NCBI GenBank assembly: GCA_964631235.1
Contig: CAZVZX010000012.1
Span: 1 to 64,000, forward strand
DNA from: JARKPK01 sp964631235
GTDB lineage: Bacteria; Planctomycetota; Planctomycetia; Pirellulales; Thermoguttaceae
Reading direction: 5' to 3'
DNA length: 64,000 nt
The notes under the pieces are model-generated. The model made no database searches. It was not told the origin of the DNA and saw only the letters and a list, made by a program, of their open reading frames with translations. The position numbers and the translations under genes are program-made. Shown one piece after another: positions 1 to 10,925 of this stretch (position 1 is the stretch's first letter; each line of letters starts with the position of its first letter).

Positions 1-3000
1 AGCCGATCGCCTGCACGGTCAGCGAGCCGGCGTAGGTCAGGCCAGTCAGGCCGGCCACCTTGTCGTAGCTGGAGGGCCCGGCGATGCCGAACACCGCGGA
101 GGCGGTCGAAGCGAACGAGAGCGTGTTGTTGATCGTCAGCGTGCCCGGGGTGGCGCCGTCGCCGGGATTGAGGATAGCGCCGGCGGCAATCGTGACCGCG
201 CTGTCGATCGCGCCAAGCCCGCCGAGGGTCGTGCCGGCGTTGGCCGTCAGCGCCGCGGTCGAGGCGATCGAACCGTTGACCAACAGGGTGCCGTCATTGA
301 CGATCGTTGCACCGGTGTAGGTGTTGGCTCCGGCAAGCGCCAGCGTGCCCGCGCCGGCCTTGGTGATGTTGCCGCTTCCGGAGATCACACCGGCGATGGT
401 CAGATCCTTCGCGGCCGCGCCGGAATCTTCGACGGTGATCGTTCGAGCGACCGCGCCCATATCGACGTTGCCGCCGATCGTGCCGCCGGCACCGCCGCCG
501 GCCGCCTCGTACAGGATGCCGCCCTGGCCGGCCGTGGGGTTGGTCAGCGCCACGTCGCCGGCGAGCGCAACATCGCGGAGGATCAAGGCATTGGCCAAGT
601 TGGCCGTTGCCGTGCCGCTGGTGACGTTGTAGGCGTCGAGCGTAATGTTCGACACGTTGGCCACCGTGCCCGCGCGATAGGTCAACTGGCTGGCGGTGAT
701 GGCGCTGCCGAGCATGTCGAGCGTGCCGCCGTCCACATTGACGATGGCCGCGCTGCGGTTTTGCCCGGTGCCGATCGTTTTCGTGATGCCGCCGGCGATG
801 GTCATCGTGCCGCCGGTTAGGTTGATCGTACCTTTGGCGGTGCCGTCGGTGCCGGAGTTGTCGGACCACTGGCCCATCGTCACGGTGCCGCGGACCTCGA
901 ACAGACCGCCGCCCATGTTGATGATCGCCTCACCCTTGGCGTTGGCGCCAGAACCGAGACGGGCGACTTGGCCGAGGATCACCGAGTTGACCGAAATATC
1001 GTTGCCCGAGCCGGTCAAGGTGAGCACGCCAGTGGTGCCGCCGTTACTGCTGCCGCCGCCGTCATGGCGACCCATCAACAGCAGATTCCACTTGCCGACG
1101 AGCGTGCCGCCGGTCATGTCGAATTCGCTGACCGCCCCGGCCGTTCCGGTCGCGTCGTACCAGCCGACGCGGACCTCGGTGGTGTAATCGCCATAGCCTT
1201 GCAGGGTGAGCGTGCCGCCGTTGGCGATCGTCGCCCGGCCCCACGACTTGTTGCCCCCGACGACGAACAGCGGCGTGGTGACGACGTTGTTCATTCCGAA
1301 CTCCACCCGGCTTTGTTGCGAGCCTTGGCCCACGCCGGTGGTGTCGGCGATGATGAACGAAGTCCGGGCCCAAATCTCGTTGGTTGTGGCCAACTTGAGG
1401 ATGCCGTAGCTGGCGCTGCCGGGGCTGGTGGTGTTGCCGCGGCCGATGCGCACCAGGTTGACGTTGGCCGTGAACGAGTCGAGGGCGCTCAGGTCCATGG
1501 TGCTCGTGCCGCCGATGGCGTTGCCGATTTGGTCGCCGAGGCTGAACACGTCGTCGATGCCCGCGCCGACCGTCAGCGAACCGCCGGCCTGGGTGAAGTC
1601 CACGGTGCCGTTAGCGCCGAGGATCAGGCTGCGGCCGATCGTGTAGTTGCCCGCGGCAACGTTGATCGTGCCGGCATCGACGCGGAAGCTGCCGCCGACA
1701 TTCAACGAGCTGAGGCTGGCGCTCAGTTTGCCGGGATCGGTGTTGGTGGTCGTGGCGTTGCTGCGGAAGTGAAGCGAGCCGGGCCCGACCGACTCGATCG
1801 CACCGTTGTAGGTGAGCGTCTTGCCGTTGCCGGAAGTGCCCGCGGCAATGCTGATCACGTTGTAGCTGCCGGGGCCAGCGGGCAGCACGCGGATGCCGCG
1901 ATTGGCGTTGAGCGTCATTGTTTCGGTGATGTTCAACACCGCGTTGTTGCTAAACTGCAAGTGGCCCGCGGTAAAGCTGCCCGGGGCGGTGCCCAAATTG
2001 GCATCGCTGGAAATCGTCATCTCGCCGCCGACCAGGGAGGTCGCACCGCTGTAGGTATTCGTTCCGGAGAGAACGAGCGCCCCGCCGCCCGCCTTGGTCA
2101 GCGAAACCGCACCGGTGCCGTTGTCGGCCACCACGGCGCTGAGCGTAGTGGGGTTGGCCACTGGGCTGACCACATGGATGATCAGCTCGCCGGGCTGATC
2201 GTCGCCGGTGCCGGCCGTAAGCGTTCCGCCGGAAATGGCGGCACTGAACGCATTGTTGACAATCAACCCGCCCGACTCGATCCGCAGCGTGTTGCCGCCC
2301 AGGGCCAGCGTGGTGGCGGACGCTTGGTCAAGGGTGAGCGAGTTGATCACCGTATTCGATGACAAGGCCGACGGGGTCGCCGTGATCCGCACGTTCTGCG
2401 TCGGGTTGATGCCCGAGGTCAGTCCCACATGGTCGCCATCGGCCAGCGCCCGCACCGAGATCGTGCCGGTATCGACATACTTGGCGAACCGCCGCGCGTT
2501 GGCACCGCTGTTGACCACTGCCCAACCGCCGATGATGCCGTCGTCGAGTGTCGGCACGTTGGTAATCACCAACCGGCTTTGGGTCGTCTGGCCCAAGTCA
2601 TAGATGGCCGTTCCGTTGTTCTCGCTGCCGAAGATAACCACGGCCCCCGACTCCACCCGGTTGAGCGAGTGGATCGTCAGCACCGAGGTTCGGCCCGAGG
2701 CAGCCTTGTCGACCGTCATGAAGTTCGACCCGGCATACACGTTGACTGCGCCGACGGTTTCGGAATAGCTCTGATCGCCGGTGGCGTTGTTGTTGTAGTC
2801 GAACGTGGCGTTGCCGCGGAGGTTGATCACGGCTGTGTCGCCCACGCGGTTCGTATTGCGGTTGTTGCTATCAGTGTTGGTCAACCGGAGGATGCCGCCG
2901 TAAATGTCGAAGGCGGTCATCGTCCGCAGCGTGCCGCTGCCGCCGCCGAGGTTGATCACCGCCTCGTTGATCGTCGTAACGCCCGTGGCTGTTGCGTTGG

Positions 3001-6000
3001 CATTGATGGTCAGCGTGCGACGGGTGGTCGTGTCGTTGCCGATGGTCAGGTTCAACTTGCCGGTGCCGCCATCGGCCAGCACCGAGTTGATCGAGGTACC
3101 GACTGTTAAGTAGCTGGTCAAGGTTGCGTCCGTTGCGCCGCCGTTGAGGAACTGAATCGCCGAGCCGGTGGTTCCGGCCTGGATGTCGCGGATCACCACA
3201 CTATTGCCGTTCAGTTCGAGCTTGGGGTTGCCGCCCAGCGGACTCAGCACGGTTACGGGCGTTTTGGCGTTGAGCGCCGCGGCACTGGTCAGTCGCAGCG
3301 TGCCGCTTTGCACGATGACGTTGCCGGCCAGCCGATTGTTGTTGCCGCCCAGCTCGATCACGTTGGCGCCCGTGCCCGAGGATGCAACGGTCAGGCCGGC
3401 GTTGCCGGAAAGGGCCGCGGTGATCGAGCCGACAATGCCCGAATCGGACGAGACGGAGAAGTTGCCCGTCACGCTGTCGAGGTCTAAGGTGCCGGGGCCG
3501 GCCAACACGGCCGAGTCGGTGAACAGCAGCGCGCCGCTTCCGAGCCGCACCGTCTTGTTGGCCGCAATGGTCGTCGTGCCGCCGGTAAGCCGCAGGCTGT
3601 TGACGGCGACATCGGCGATGACGGTTTCGCCGCCGGCGGTGCTGACGTTGCGATTGGCCGCCGTGCCGGCGACGTTCGCATCGTACTCGCCGGCGGTCAG
3701 AAGCCGCAGGCCGTCGGTGCCATTGGTCAAGAATCCGCTGCCCGGGCCGGCGCTGGAGGCGTCGCCGACGGCCCAGGGAAGGATGCTCTTGGTGGTCGAG
3801 CCGTCGGGCCCGCCGCCGCCGACGAAGATGCTGGTGTTGGTCACTTTCAATCGCGTGGTGCCGGCGCCGGTGCCGCCGAGGCCGTCGCCGCGGATCAACA
3901 ACGTGCCGCCGTTGGCCTGCGTGATCGCATTGACTTGCAATTCGACCTCGTTGCCGGTGCCGGGCTGGATGGTGACAATATTCCGTCCGTTGCTGGCGGC
4001 CAGGGTAGTGAAGACTTCCACATTGCCGCTCGATCCGCTGGCCGGACCGATATAGGTGAAGCCGCCGGTGCTCGTGGTGTTAAGCGTGATCGTAGCGCCA
4101 TCGGCGATGCGGTTCAGCGCGCCGCCGGTCCAAACGTCGTCGGCATGACCGAAAATGATCCGCTCGCCGCCACCGTTGTTGTCGCCGACGTTAATGGTGT
4201 TGGTGGCCAACGAGCCGAGCGTGGAGGTTCCGTTGCGGACGACCAACGTGAAGTGGTTGACCACCAACGTTCCGGTAAAGGTGTTGGTATTGGTGAGGGT
4301 GACCGTGTTCGTATTCGTCTTCGTCAGCGCGACAGTGCCGGCGCCGTCGGAAATCACTCCGTCGAACTGGGCATCCAGCGTTGACGATAGCGAGAGTGTG
4401 GACGAGCCGGTTTGGCTGCGGAGAACCGTGCCGTTGCCCAGCAGCCGGCGGATGGTGTCGCCGCCGCCGCGGAGGTCCAACGTGCCGGTATCGTTGAGGG
4501 TAACGTCGTACGCATCGCCCAGTTTGTCGGCCCCGAGCAGTTGCAGCGTTGCGCCGCTGTTGACGACGAAGTGGCAGTCGGTCGAGCCGCTGTGGTTGAG
4601 CGCGACCGTGCCGCCGTCGATGGTAAAGGTGCCGGTTTGGTTCGGTTCGGCCGTGAAGGTGAGGGTGCCGGTGCCGATCTTCGTCATGCCATTGATGGTG
4701 TTGGGCGTGCTGGCCGAGATGGTGATGTTGCCCGCCCCGCCGATGGTGACCGCGCCCGAGCCGGTGGGCGCCGTCGAGATCGTCAGCAGGTCGGCATCGG
4801 AAAGGATGCTTGCTCCGCTGGTAATGGCGATCGCGGCCGAGACGGTGTTGTTGCCGCTGATGCTTCGCAGCGTGCCGGCCAGCGCGATCGGCTCGGCCAG
4901 GTTGATGCCGCCTTCGATCTCCAGTGTGCCGGCCGCTTGCACCACGGTGTTGGCCGTGGTTACGCCGAGCGATAGCGCGTTCTGAACGCGAACCGCTCCG
5001 CCGGCAACAACGACCTGCCCATTGAGATTGGCGTTGGCGTTGGGCAGGGTGAGCGTGCCCGCGCCGGTCTTGGTGAACACGCCGGCGGCAACGCTATCGA
5101 TCGCATTGAGGGCCAGCGAGACGCCGGCGGTGTCGAGCGTTCCGCCGCCCGCGGCGATCGACAGCCCTCGCGTCGTCAGGCTGCTGTAGTCGCCGCCGGT
5201 GGTGAGCCGCAGCGTGCCGCTGTTGATGCTCACGGCGGAAGTGCCGGTGCCGAGCGAGCCGCCATCGACGATTTGAAGCGTCATCCCGTCAGCGATGGAA
5301 ACGGTGCCGGAGAAATTGTTCGTCGAGTTGAGGATCACGGTGCCCGCGGCCGTGCCGTTGGTGCCTACGTCAAGATTAGCCGCACCGCTGATGGCGTTGG
5401 TCGAGGCTAGCGTAAGGGTTCCGCCGCCGCCGCCCAAGCGGACGGTGCCGTCGGCCGGGGTGATCGTGCCGGTAAGCACGGCATTATCGGAGCCGCCGAG
5501 GCGCAAACCGGCGGTGAACCCGGTGAAGTCGGGATTGAACGTGGTGCTTACACCCAAGGCCACCACGCCGGCCGAGTCGAGTGTGATACGGTCGATCAGG
5601 TCGGCCTGGGTGGCGGCCCAGCCGGCGGCAAAGCCGGTGCCGAACGGGATGGCGATGTCGCGGCCGGTGCCCGACGGCGACGACGGCAGTTGCAGCATGC
5701 CGCCGGTGAGGGTGAAGCCGTTCCAGTTGGTAATCGCGCCGAAGATGCGGAGCGTGCCGGCGCCAACCTTGTTGAGCACTTGGTTGCCGGCATCGAGTCC
5801 GCCGTTGAGGCTGAGGTTGGCCGTGGTGACGTTGATCTGTTGCGTGCCGCTGGTGCCGGCGAAGGTCGTGAGCCCGGCGAAGGCGAGCTGGTAGCCGTTG
5901 CCGCCGGAGATAGTCAGTGCCGAGCCATCGAGCGTGAGCGATCCGAGCGAAATCGTGTTGCCGGTGTTGGCGCCGGCATTGTTCACGTCGATCGTGGCCG

Positions 6001-9000
6001 TGCCGGCCAGATCGCCGCGATTGAAGATGAATTCGGTGCCATCAATCGTCAGGCCCGGGCCGGCCAAGGTGGCGGCACTGACGACCGACACATTGTTGCC
6101 ATAGCTGATCGAACCGTCGTTGCCGGTGCCGTTGTCGCGGAGCTGGAGGTGGCCGTTGGCCAGCGTGACCGCGGCCGTGCCCAGTGTGTTGCCCGTGGAG
6201 CCGGAATTGGCTTGCAGCCGCAGGTTCTTGCCGACGATGAACGTGCCGGAGAAGTCGTTGGTCGTGTTGGTGAGGATCAACGAACCGGAGTTGTTGTCGT
6301 AGCCGGTTCGGTTAACGGCGATGCCGAGGGTGTTCGAGCCGCTGAGCTTGCCAGAAAGGGTGAGGGAGCGTGCTCCGCCGGCATCTTGCCAGAAATCGTT
6401 AAGGAAGACATACGAATTGGCGGTCACGTTTGTGGCGGGGGAGATTGTGCGGTTCGCGCCGAGTACGCTAACGGCCCCTCCGGCAAGGGTAAGGGTCTGC
6501 TGCGCGAAGGCATTGGCACCGAGTGCGAGATTGCCGCCGGTGATGGTGACGGTGTTCGTCGCCGAACCATCGCCGAGCGAGTTCGCATTCTTCGTTTCGA
6601 CCGTGCCGTTGGTAATGACCCACGCGCCGGAGAAGTCAGGGCTGGCGCCGCTTTCGAGCGTCAATCGGCCGTTGCCGGTCTTGGTGATCGTGGCGGACCC
6701 ACTGAGGACGGTAGTATTCGACCCGATTGCCAATCGCAGTTGAGTTTGGCCCGATTCGATGAAATTGGTGTAGCTGGTGCCGGTGATGTCGAACGTGGCC
6801 CCGCCGGTACCGATATTGAAAATGCGGCCGGTGAGCGTGCGGTCGCCGTGGCCCGACCCGCGCCACGTGGCGTTGTTGCTGATAAAGATTTGGTTGGCGG
6901 CATTGCCGAGGATGTTGTTGAACTGGGTGTTGTCAGACAAACCGTTGTTCATCAGCAGCACGCCGTCGTTGACGTAGAGATTGCCGACGAAGGTGCTTTG
7001 CTGCCGCAGGGCCAGGATGCCGCTGCCCTCTTTGATGATGTCGCCGGTGCCGACGACCCGGGCGTTGACCGAGAAGGTGCCGTTGGTCACGGTGATCGTG
7101 CGGTTGCCGCCGTTGAGATCAAGATCGCGCCGGCCGTAGGTGTTGCCGACATTGATCGCCGAGGTGCCCGAGCTGGTGATATTGCCGCCGAGGATGATGG
7201 CGCTGCCCAGCGACGAGCCCGAGTTAGCAACGCTGTTGAGGTTGATCGTTTGCGCGGTAAGGTTCAGCCCGCCGGCGCCGACGGTAAGCAGCGTTTCGCG
7301 AACCGCGCTGTTGCCGCCGAGACTGGTCGTTGCCGTGCTGCCAAGATTGAACGTGTGGGCCGACCATTGACCGCCGCTATTCAGGCTGAAGGCCGCGGCG
7401 CCCGAGGTGGTAACCGTGCCGGTTACTGTAACGATGCCGCCGTTGTTGCTTACGGATTGCATCGTGCCGCCGGTCATCGTCAGACTGGCGAACGTGTCGT
7501 CGTTGTTGTTCCACGTCATGCCGCCGCTGGAGACGGTGATATTCGCGGCATCGGGAATCTGATTGCTGCGGATCAATTGCAAGACGCCGCCATTGATCAA
7601 GATGTCGGCCGAAATGGCGTTTGTACCGTCGGCCTTGTCCAAGGTGAGTGTGCCGGCGGTGACGACCGTTTGCCCGCTGTAACCGACGGCATTGGTGTCG
7701 CCCGCGCCGGCCCCAATGGTCACCGTGCCCGCGCCCGTCTTGGCGATGCCGCCGGTGCCGGTGATGTTGCCGGTAAGCGTGAGGGTAGCGCCAGAGTTCA
7801 CCCAGACGCCGCTGCCGGCGACGTTGTTGGTGGTGAGGTTGCGTGCCGAGGAGAAGGTGGCGGTGGCGCCGATCGCCCCGCCGTTGAGCGTGATGGCGTT
7901 GCCCAGGTCGCCGAAGCCGCCGTCGGCCGAGGCAGCCAACACGCCGCCGTCGATTTGGATACCGCCGGCGAAGGTGTTGCCCGCGTTGGTCAAATCAAGG
8001 CGTGCGTTGCCCGTCTTCAAAATGCCGCCGTTGCTGACCAATGCGGAGACAACGGCATTGCCGGTCGCGGTAACGTTGAACGTGCGGACCGCGCCGCCGA
8101 GGTTCAGGTTGCCGCTGATGGCGTTGCCCGTCAAACTCGTGATTGGACTAGCGGTGGTGGCGCTTGAGGTGCCGGAGATGTCAACATTGCCGTTGAGGGT
8201 GAGCGTGCCGGTTCCTGTGTCGACTGTCGCCGATCCGGAGCCTTGGTTGTTGACAATCACCAAGCCGCCGATTGTTTCGTCGAAGTTGTTGAGCACGAAA
8301 TGCGCGGCCCCGTTTCCGGAAACGCCGCGGAGGGTGACGATGGCCGTGTCGGGAATCTGATTCGAGGCGTCAAGCTGAATGCTGGTATGGTGGCCGCCGA
8401 CCAGTGAAGTGGCGTCGATATCGCCGCCGACGGCATTGACGCCGGCCGTTTTGCCCAGCCGCAAGGTGCCGGCCTGAAGATAGGTGACGCCCGTGTAGGT
8501 GTTGGCGGCCGTGCCGGCCAGGGTGAGCGTGGCGGTGCCCGTCTTCACAATGCCGCCGCTGCCGCCGGTGTTGCTGATGGCCCCGGTGATGATGGCGGCA
8601 TTCGAGGCGACGTTGATTGTCCGATCGCCGAAGCCGTTTAGATCCAGCGCGTTGACGAAGGTGATATTGCCATTGGAATTCGAGGCATTGAGCACCAGCG
8701 TGCCGGGCGAGAAGTACGACGAACCCCAAACGACGGTCGAGCCGTCGTTGTTGAAGTTGACGCTGATTGGGTTGCCTACCGCAGTGAAGCCGGCCGTGCC
8801 GCCGACGCCGACCTGGATTTGGCCGGCACCGGCGCCCAGAGGTCGGGTGATGTCGGTGTTCGATTCGACGATGCCGTTTTGAAGCGAAACGTTGCCGCCG
8901 TGCCAAGCCGTCGAGCCGACGAAGCGGACGCGACCGTCCCAAATGGTGATTTCGCCGGTGTAGAGTGAGTTGTTCGCCGTCAGCCGCAAGATGCCCGTGC

Positions 9001-9958
9001 CGTTCTTGGTGAGGTTGCCCGAGCCGGCCAAGGCGGAGTCAATCGTCAAAATGCCCGCGCCGCTGGTTTGGATGGTGCCGCCCGAGGCGCCCAGCGTGAC
9101 GACGCGGTTGAGGCCCAAATCTTGGTCGGTGCCCCCGGTCCATTGCAGCGTGCCGCCATCGATGGTGATGGTGTTGGTGACGGAGCCATCGCCCATCTGC
9201 GCGACATCGCTGAAGGCGACCGTCCCTTGGTTGATCGCGACTGCGCCGGCGAAGCTGTTGGTTGCATTGAGGACGAGAGTGCCGAAACCGGTCTTGGTGA
9301 AACCGCCGGTGCCGCCGACGGCCCCGTCGAACTGCAAGTTGCCGCTATTGACGTCGATGGTGTTCGAGCCAGTGCCGAGCGTGATCGTGCGACCGGTCGT
9401 GAAGCCGAGCCAGGCTTGCAGCGTGCCGCCGTCGATCGTTACGCCGTTGGCCGCGTTGCCTAGCGCGCCATCGGCCGAAACGCGAAGCGTGCCGGCGGTG
9501 ATCGAGATGTTGCCCGAGAAGGTGTTCGAGGTGTTCTCCAGCACCAGCGTGCCCGCGCCGATCTTGGTGAAGCCTTGCGTGCCGCCGACGGTGGCGTAGA
9601 TGGTGCCCGTGACGGAGGCATCGGCCACGTTGATCGTCGGGGTGCCGCTGCTGACCGAGAGGGTGAGCACATTGCTCGACATGAAGTTGTCGAGGAACCA
9701 CTGATTGCCGCCCGATGTGTTCAGCCCGAAGATCACCGTGCCCACGGTGAACCCGCCGGTCAGATCGACCATGTTGTTGGTGGTGTTGGCGGTGAAGTCG
9801 GCCACGGCATCCACGGCATCGGGATGCGCGGTGCTCCAGTTGGCATCATTCGACCAAAGGTTGTTCAATCCTGCCCCGGTCCAAACCGCCGCCGGTGCGG
9901 CACTGGCTAGCAACAACCCGAACCCGAGCATCACGGCGACAACAACGATGCGACGCAT
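1..9958 (-). CDS. Giant autotransporter-associated beta-strand repeat protein (3' end off the window)
   Basis: The minus frame that starts with ATG at 9958 reads open to base 1, giving at least 3319 residues with no stop. Residues 1-23 look like a signal peptide: MRR, a hydrophobic run, then APA before AVWTG. The rest is low in Cys and rich in Gly, Thr, Asn, Ser, Ala and Val. It consists of many degenerate repeats of the type GxGTLxLxxxNTYTGxTxxxxGTLxL, as in the autotransporter-associated beta-strand repeat family (PF12951), so a long surface beta-helix is the expected fold. The last residues in the window (GTLTINNTLSFAS, then SYDKVAGL) resemble the segment that usually comes just before the C-terminal anchor or PEP-CTERM tail. 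I infer that the stop lies not far beyond the edge. Its role is unknown; surface adhesion or matrix is the usual guess. Long plus-strand open frames here are composition shadows. Confidence 0.85.
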   Translation of the reverse strand, partial: MRRIVVVAVMLGFGLLLASAAPAAVWTGAGLNNLWSNDANWSTAHPDAVDAVADFTANTTNNMVDLTGGFTVGTVIFGLNTSGGNQWFLDNFMSSNVLTLSVSSGTPTINVADASVTGTIYATVGGTQGFTKIGAGTLVLENTSNTFSGNISITAGTLRVSADGALGNAANGVTIDGGTLQAWLGFTTGRTITLGTGSNTIDVNSGNLQFDGAVGGTGGFTKTGFGTLVLNATNSFAGAVAINQGTVAFSDVAQMGDGSVTNTITIDGGTLQWTGGTDQDLGLNRVVTLGASGGTIQTSGAGILTIDSALAGSGNLTKNGTGILRLTANNSLYTGEITIWDGRVRFVGSTAWHGGNVSLQNGIVESNTDITRPLGAGAGQIQVGVGGTAGFTAVGNPISVNFNNDGSTVVWGSSYFSPGTLVLNASNSNGNITFVNALDLNGFGDRTINVASNAAIITGAISNTGGSGGIVKTGTATLTLAGTAANTYTGVTYLQAGTLRLGKTAGVNAVGGDIDATSLVGGHHTSIQLDASNQIPDTAIVTLRGVSGNGAAHFVLNNFDETIGGLVIVNNQGSGSATVDTGTGTLTLNGNVDISGTSSATTASPITSLTGNAISGNLNLGGAVRTFNVTATGNAVVSALVSNGGILKTGNARLDLTNAGNTFAGGIQIDGGVLAASADGGFGDLGNAITLNGGAIGATATFSSARNLTTNNVAGSGVWVNSGATLTLTGNITGTGGIAKTGAGTVTIGAGAGDTNAVGYSGQTVVTAGTLTLDKADGTNAISADILINGGVLQLIRSNQIPDAANITVSSGGMTWNNNDDTFASLTMTGGTMQSVSNNGGIVTVTGTVTTSGAAAFSLNSGGQWSAHTFNLGSTATTSLGGNSAVRETLLTVGAGGLNLTAQTINLNSVANSGSSLGSAIILGGNITSSGTSAINVGNTYGRRDLDLNGGNRTITVTNGTFSVNARVVGTGDIIKEGSGILALRQQSTFVGNLYVNDGVLLMNNGLSDNTQFNNILGNAANQIFISNNATWRGSGHGDRTLTGRIFNIGTGGATFDITGTSYTNFIESGQTQLRLAIGSNTTVLSGSATITKTGNGRLTLESGASPDFSGAWVITNGTVETKNANSLGDGSATNTVTITGGNLALGANAFAQQTLTLAGGAVSVLGANRTISPATNVTANSYVFLNDFWQDAGGARSLTLSGKLSGSNTLGIAVNRTGYDNNSGSLILTNTTNDFSGTFIVGKNLRLQANSGSTGNTLGTAAVTLANGHLQLRDNGTGNDGSISYGNNVSVVSAATLAGPGLTIDGTEFIFNRGDLAGTATIDVNNAGANTGNTISLGSLTLDGSALTISGGNGYQLAFAGLTTFAGTSGTQQINVTTANLSLNGGLDAGNQVLNKVGAGTLRIFGAITNWNGFTLTGGMLQLPSSPSGTGRDIAIPFGTGFAAGWAATQADLIDRITLDSAGVVALGVSTTFNPDFTGFTAGLRLGGSDNAVLTGTITPADGTVRLGGGGGTLTLASTNAISGAANLDVGTNGTAAGTVILNSTNNFSGTVSIADGMTLQIVDGGSLGTGTSAVSINSGTLRLTTGGDYSSLTTRGLSIAAGGGTLDTAGVSLALNAIDSVAAGVFTKTGAGTLTLPNANANLNGQVVVAGGAVRVQNALSLGVTTANTVVQAAGTLEIEGGINLAEPIALAGTLRSISGNNTVSAAIAITSGASILSDADLLTISTAPTGSGAVTIGGAGNITISASTPNTINGMTKIGTGTLTFTAEPNQTGTFTIDGGTVALNHSGSTDCHFVVNSGATLQLLGADKLGDAYDVTLNDTGTLDLRGGGDTIRRLLGNGTVLRSQTGSSTLSLSSTLDAQFDGVISDGAGTVALTKTNTNTVTLTNTNTFTGTLVVNHFTLVVRNGTSTLGSLATNTINVGDNNGGGERIIFGHADDVWTGGALNRIADGATITLNTTSTGGFTYIGPASGSSGNVEVFTTLAASNGRNIVTIQPGTGNEVELQVNAITQANGGTLLIRGDGLGGTGAGTTRLKVTNTSIFVGGGGPDGSTTKSILPWAVGDASSAGPGSGFLTNGTDGLRLLTAGEYDANVAGTAANRNVSTAGGETVIADVAVNSLRLTGGTTTIAANKTVRLGSGALLFTDSAVLAGPGTLDLDSVTGNFSVSSDSGIVGSITAALSGNAGLTVASSGTGANVIELGGNNNRLAGNVIVQSGTLRLTSAAALNAKTPVTVLSPLGGNPKLELNGNSVVIRDIQAGTTGSAIQFLNGGATDATLTSYLTVGTSINSVLADGGTGKLNLTIGNDTTTRRTLTINANATATGVTTINEAVINLGGGSGTLRTMTAFDIYGGILRLTNTDSNNRNTNRVGDTAVINLRGNATFDYNNNATGDQSYSETVGAVNVYAGSNFMTVDKAASGRTSVLTIHSLNRVESGAVVIFGSENNGTAIYDLGQTTQSRLVITNVPTLDDGIIGGWAVVNSGANARRFAKYVDTGTISVRALADGDHVGLTSGINPTQNVRITATPSALSSNTVINSLTLDQASATTLALGGNTLRIESGGLIVNNAFSAAISGGTLTAGTGDDQPGELIIHVVSPVANPTTLSAVVADNGTGAVSLTKAGGGALVLSGTNTYSGATSLVGGEMTISSDANLGTAPGSFTAGHLQFSNNAVLNITETMTLNANRGIRVLPAGPGSYNVISIAAGTSGNGKTLTYNGAIESVGPGSLHFRSNATTTNTDPGKLSASLSSLNVGGSFRVDAGTINVAAGNYTIGRSLILGANGTVDFTQAGGSLTVGAGIDDVFSLGDQIGNAIGGTSTMDLSALDSFTANVNLVRIGRGNTTSPGSASYGILKLATTNEIWARTSFIIADTTGVGQGSQQSRVEFGMNNVVTTPLFVVGGNKSWGRATIANGGTLTLQGYGDYTTEVRVGWYDATGTAGAVSEFDMTGGTLVGKWNLLLMGRHDGGGSSNGGTTGVLTLTGSGNDISVNSVILGQVARLGSGANAKGEAIINMGGGLFEVRGTVTMGQWSDNSGTDGTAKGTINLTGGTMTIAGGITKTIGTGQNRSAAIVNVDGGTLDMLGSAITASQLTYRAGTVANVSNITLDAYNVTSGTATANLANALILRDVALAGDVALTNPTAGQGGILYEAAGGGAGGTIGGNVDMGAVARTITVEDSGAAAKDLTIAGVISGSGNITKAGAGTLALAGANTYTGATIVNDGTLLVNGSIASTAALTANAGTTLGGLGAIDSAVTIAAGAILNPGDGATPGTLTINNTLSFASTASAVFGIAGPSSYDKVAGLTGLTYAGSLTVQAIG

Positions 9959-10925
9959 GGCTCTCTCCCTCGATCCTGGATCGAACACCCCGCCCGACCA
10001 GAAGAATTAACTCCAATACTCCACAACCAGCAGCTGCGAAGCGTACTGCTTCGTGCCTCAGGCGTTGATTCCGCGAGAAACCTTAAACGAAAACTCTCGC
10101 GGCACGCTGTTGCGAAATGCACAGCCAATCAATCGCGACGAGTCTGACGGAAAATTCGCAGAAAGATAAAATCGCCTAATGGTTTAGTGTAATTGGGTAA
10201 TCTTTGCTGTCAACATATTTGCGCAAACGATTGTGTGGATTTTGCGGATTATGCCGATTGGCGGGCAAGGGCGGAAGGTGCCGGATCACACCCACCGGAG
10301 GATGGGTGTGCGACTGTTCTTCTCCGACTGGGCTACGATTACAGCTTAAATACGAATAATGACGTGGTTACTACTGTTTGATAGAGCGTTCAACATTTTT
10401 CGCTGCGATCGGGCGGGGCCGCAATGGTTTGCGACCCAGTAGAATTGCGGACCTTCTACCGAAGCTCGCTGAATCCGGATTGCAAAAGTCCTTTTCCCCG
10501 TGTGGGTTGCGATGAATAATCCGCGTTGGGGCCGAAGGGATCCCGCACAAGCCCCGGCGAGGCCGTCGAACAGGTTCCAGCTTTCAGGCTAGATAAAACA
10601 ACGTCCGAGACAGCGCGATCCACTGGGCTTTGAAAAGCCGGTCGGGCTTGATGCGCAAAAGATGAGTCCCGACGGCAGTAGGGAATTTGCTCCGTCGTGC
10701 GTGGCTTTACACTTCGGGAGCATCGGATTCTAATAGCGCACGATCGTTGGGCACCACGGGGCAGAAGTCGAGCGGTGCGTCGGTCGATCGAGGCATGAGT
10801 CGGGCGATCAGGCAGTATTCAGCGGCGGAACGGGGCGCGAAACCCCCTTTCGCACGACTGCTCCCGGCAAAAAGCTGCCGGGGAGGGGTGCAACAGCTCG
10901 CTTGGAAAGGGAGGCCGGGCAACCG
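9959..10925. other. Intergenic region between the giant repeat gene and the ROK gene
   Basis: This stretch of about 970 bases separates two divergent genes and shows no convincing coding frame; short open frames at 10193-10381 and 10687-10929 have no recognisable content. It is visibly lower in GC than the flanking genes around 10150-10400. It contains a perfect 8-bp hairpin at 10287-10310. It should hold the promoters of both flanking genes, but I could not place them with confidence. Confidence 0.6.
10287..10310. other. Small hairpin with an SD-like loop
   Basis: The arms CACACCCA (10287-10294) and TGGGTGTG (10303-10310) pair perfectly over 8 bp around the loop CCGGAGGA, which contains a GGAGG. 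There is no T-tract, so a terminator is unlikely. Its function is unknown. Confidence 0.4.

Noticed and set aside
5690..8167. Plus-strand open frame of 825 residues (also 968-2362) opposite the giant repeat gene
   Set aside because: Antisense to a clear repeat protein; the translation is Arg/Gly/Val/Asp-rich noise produced by the repetitive codon pattern, with no start signal or family content.
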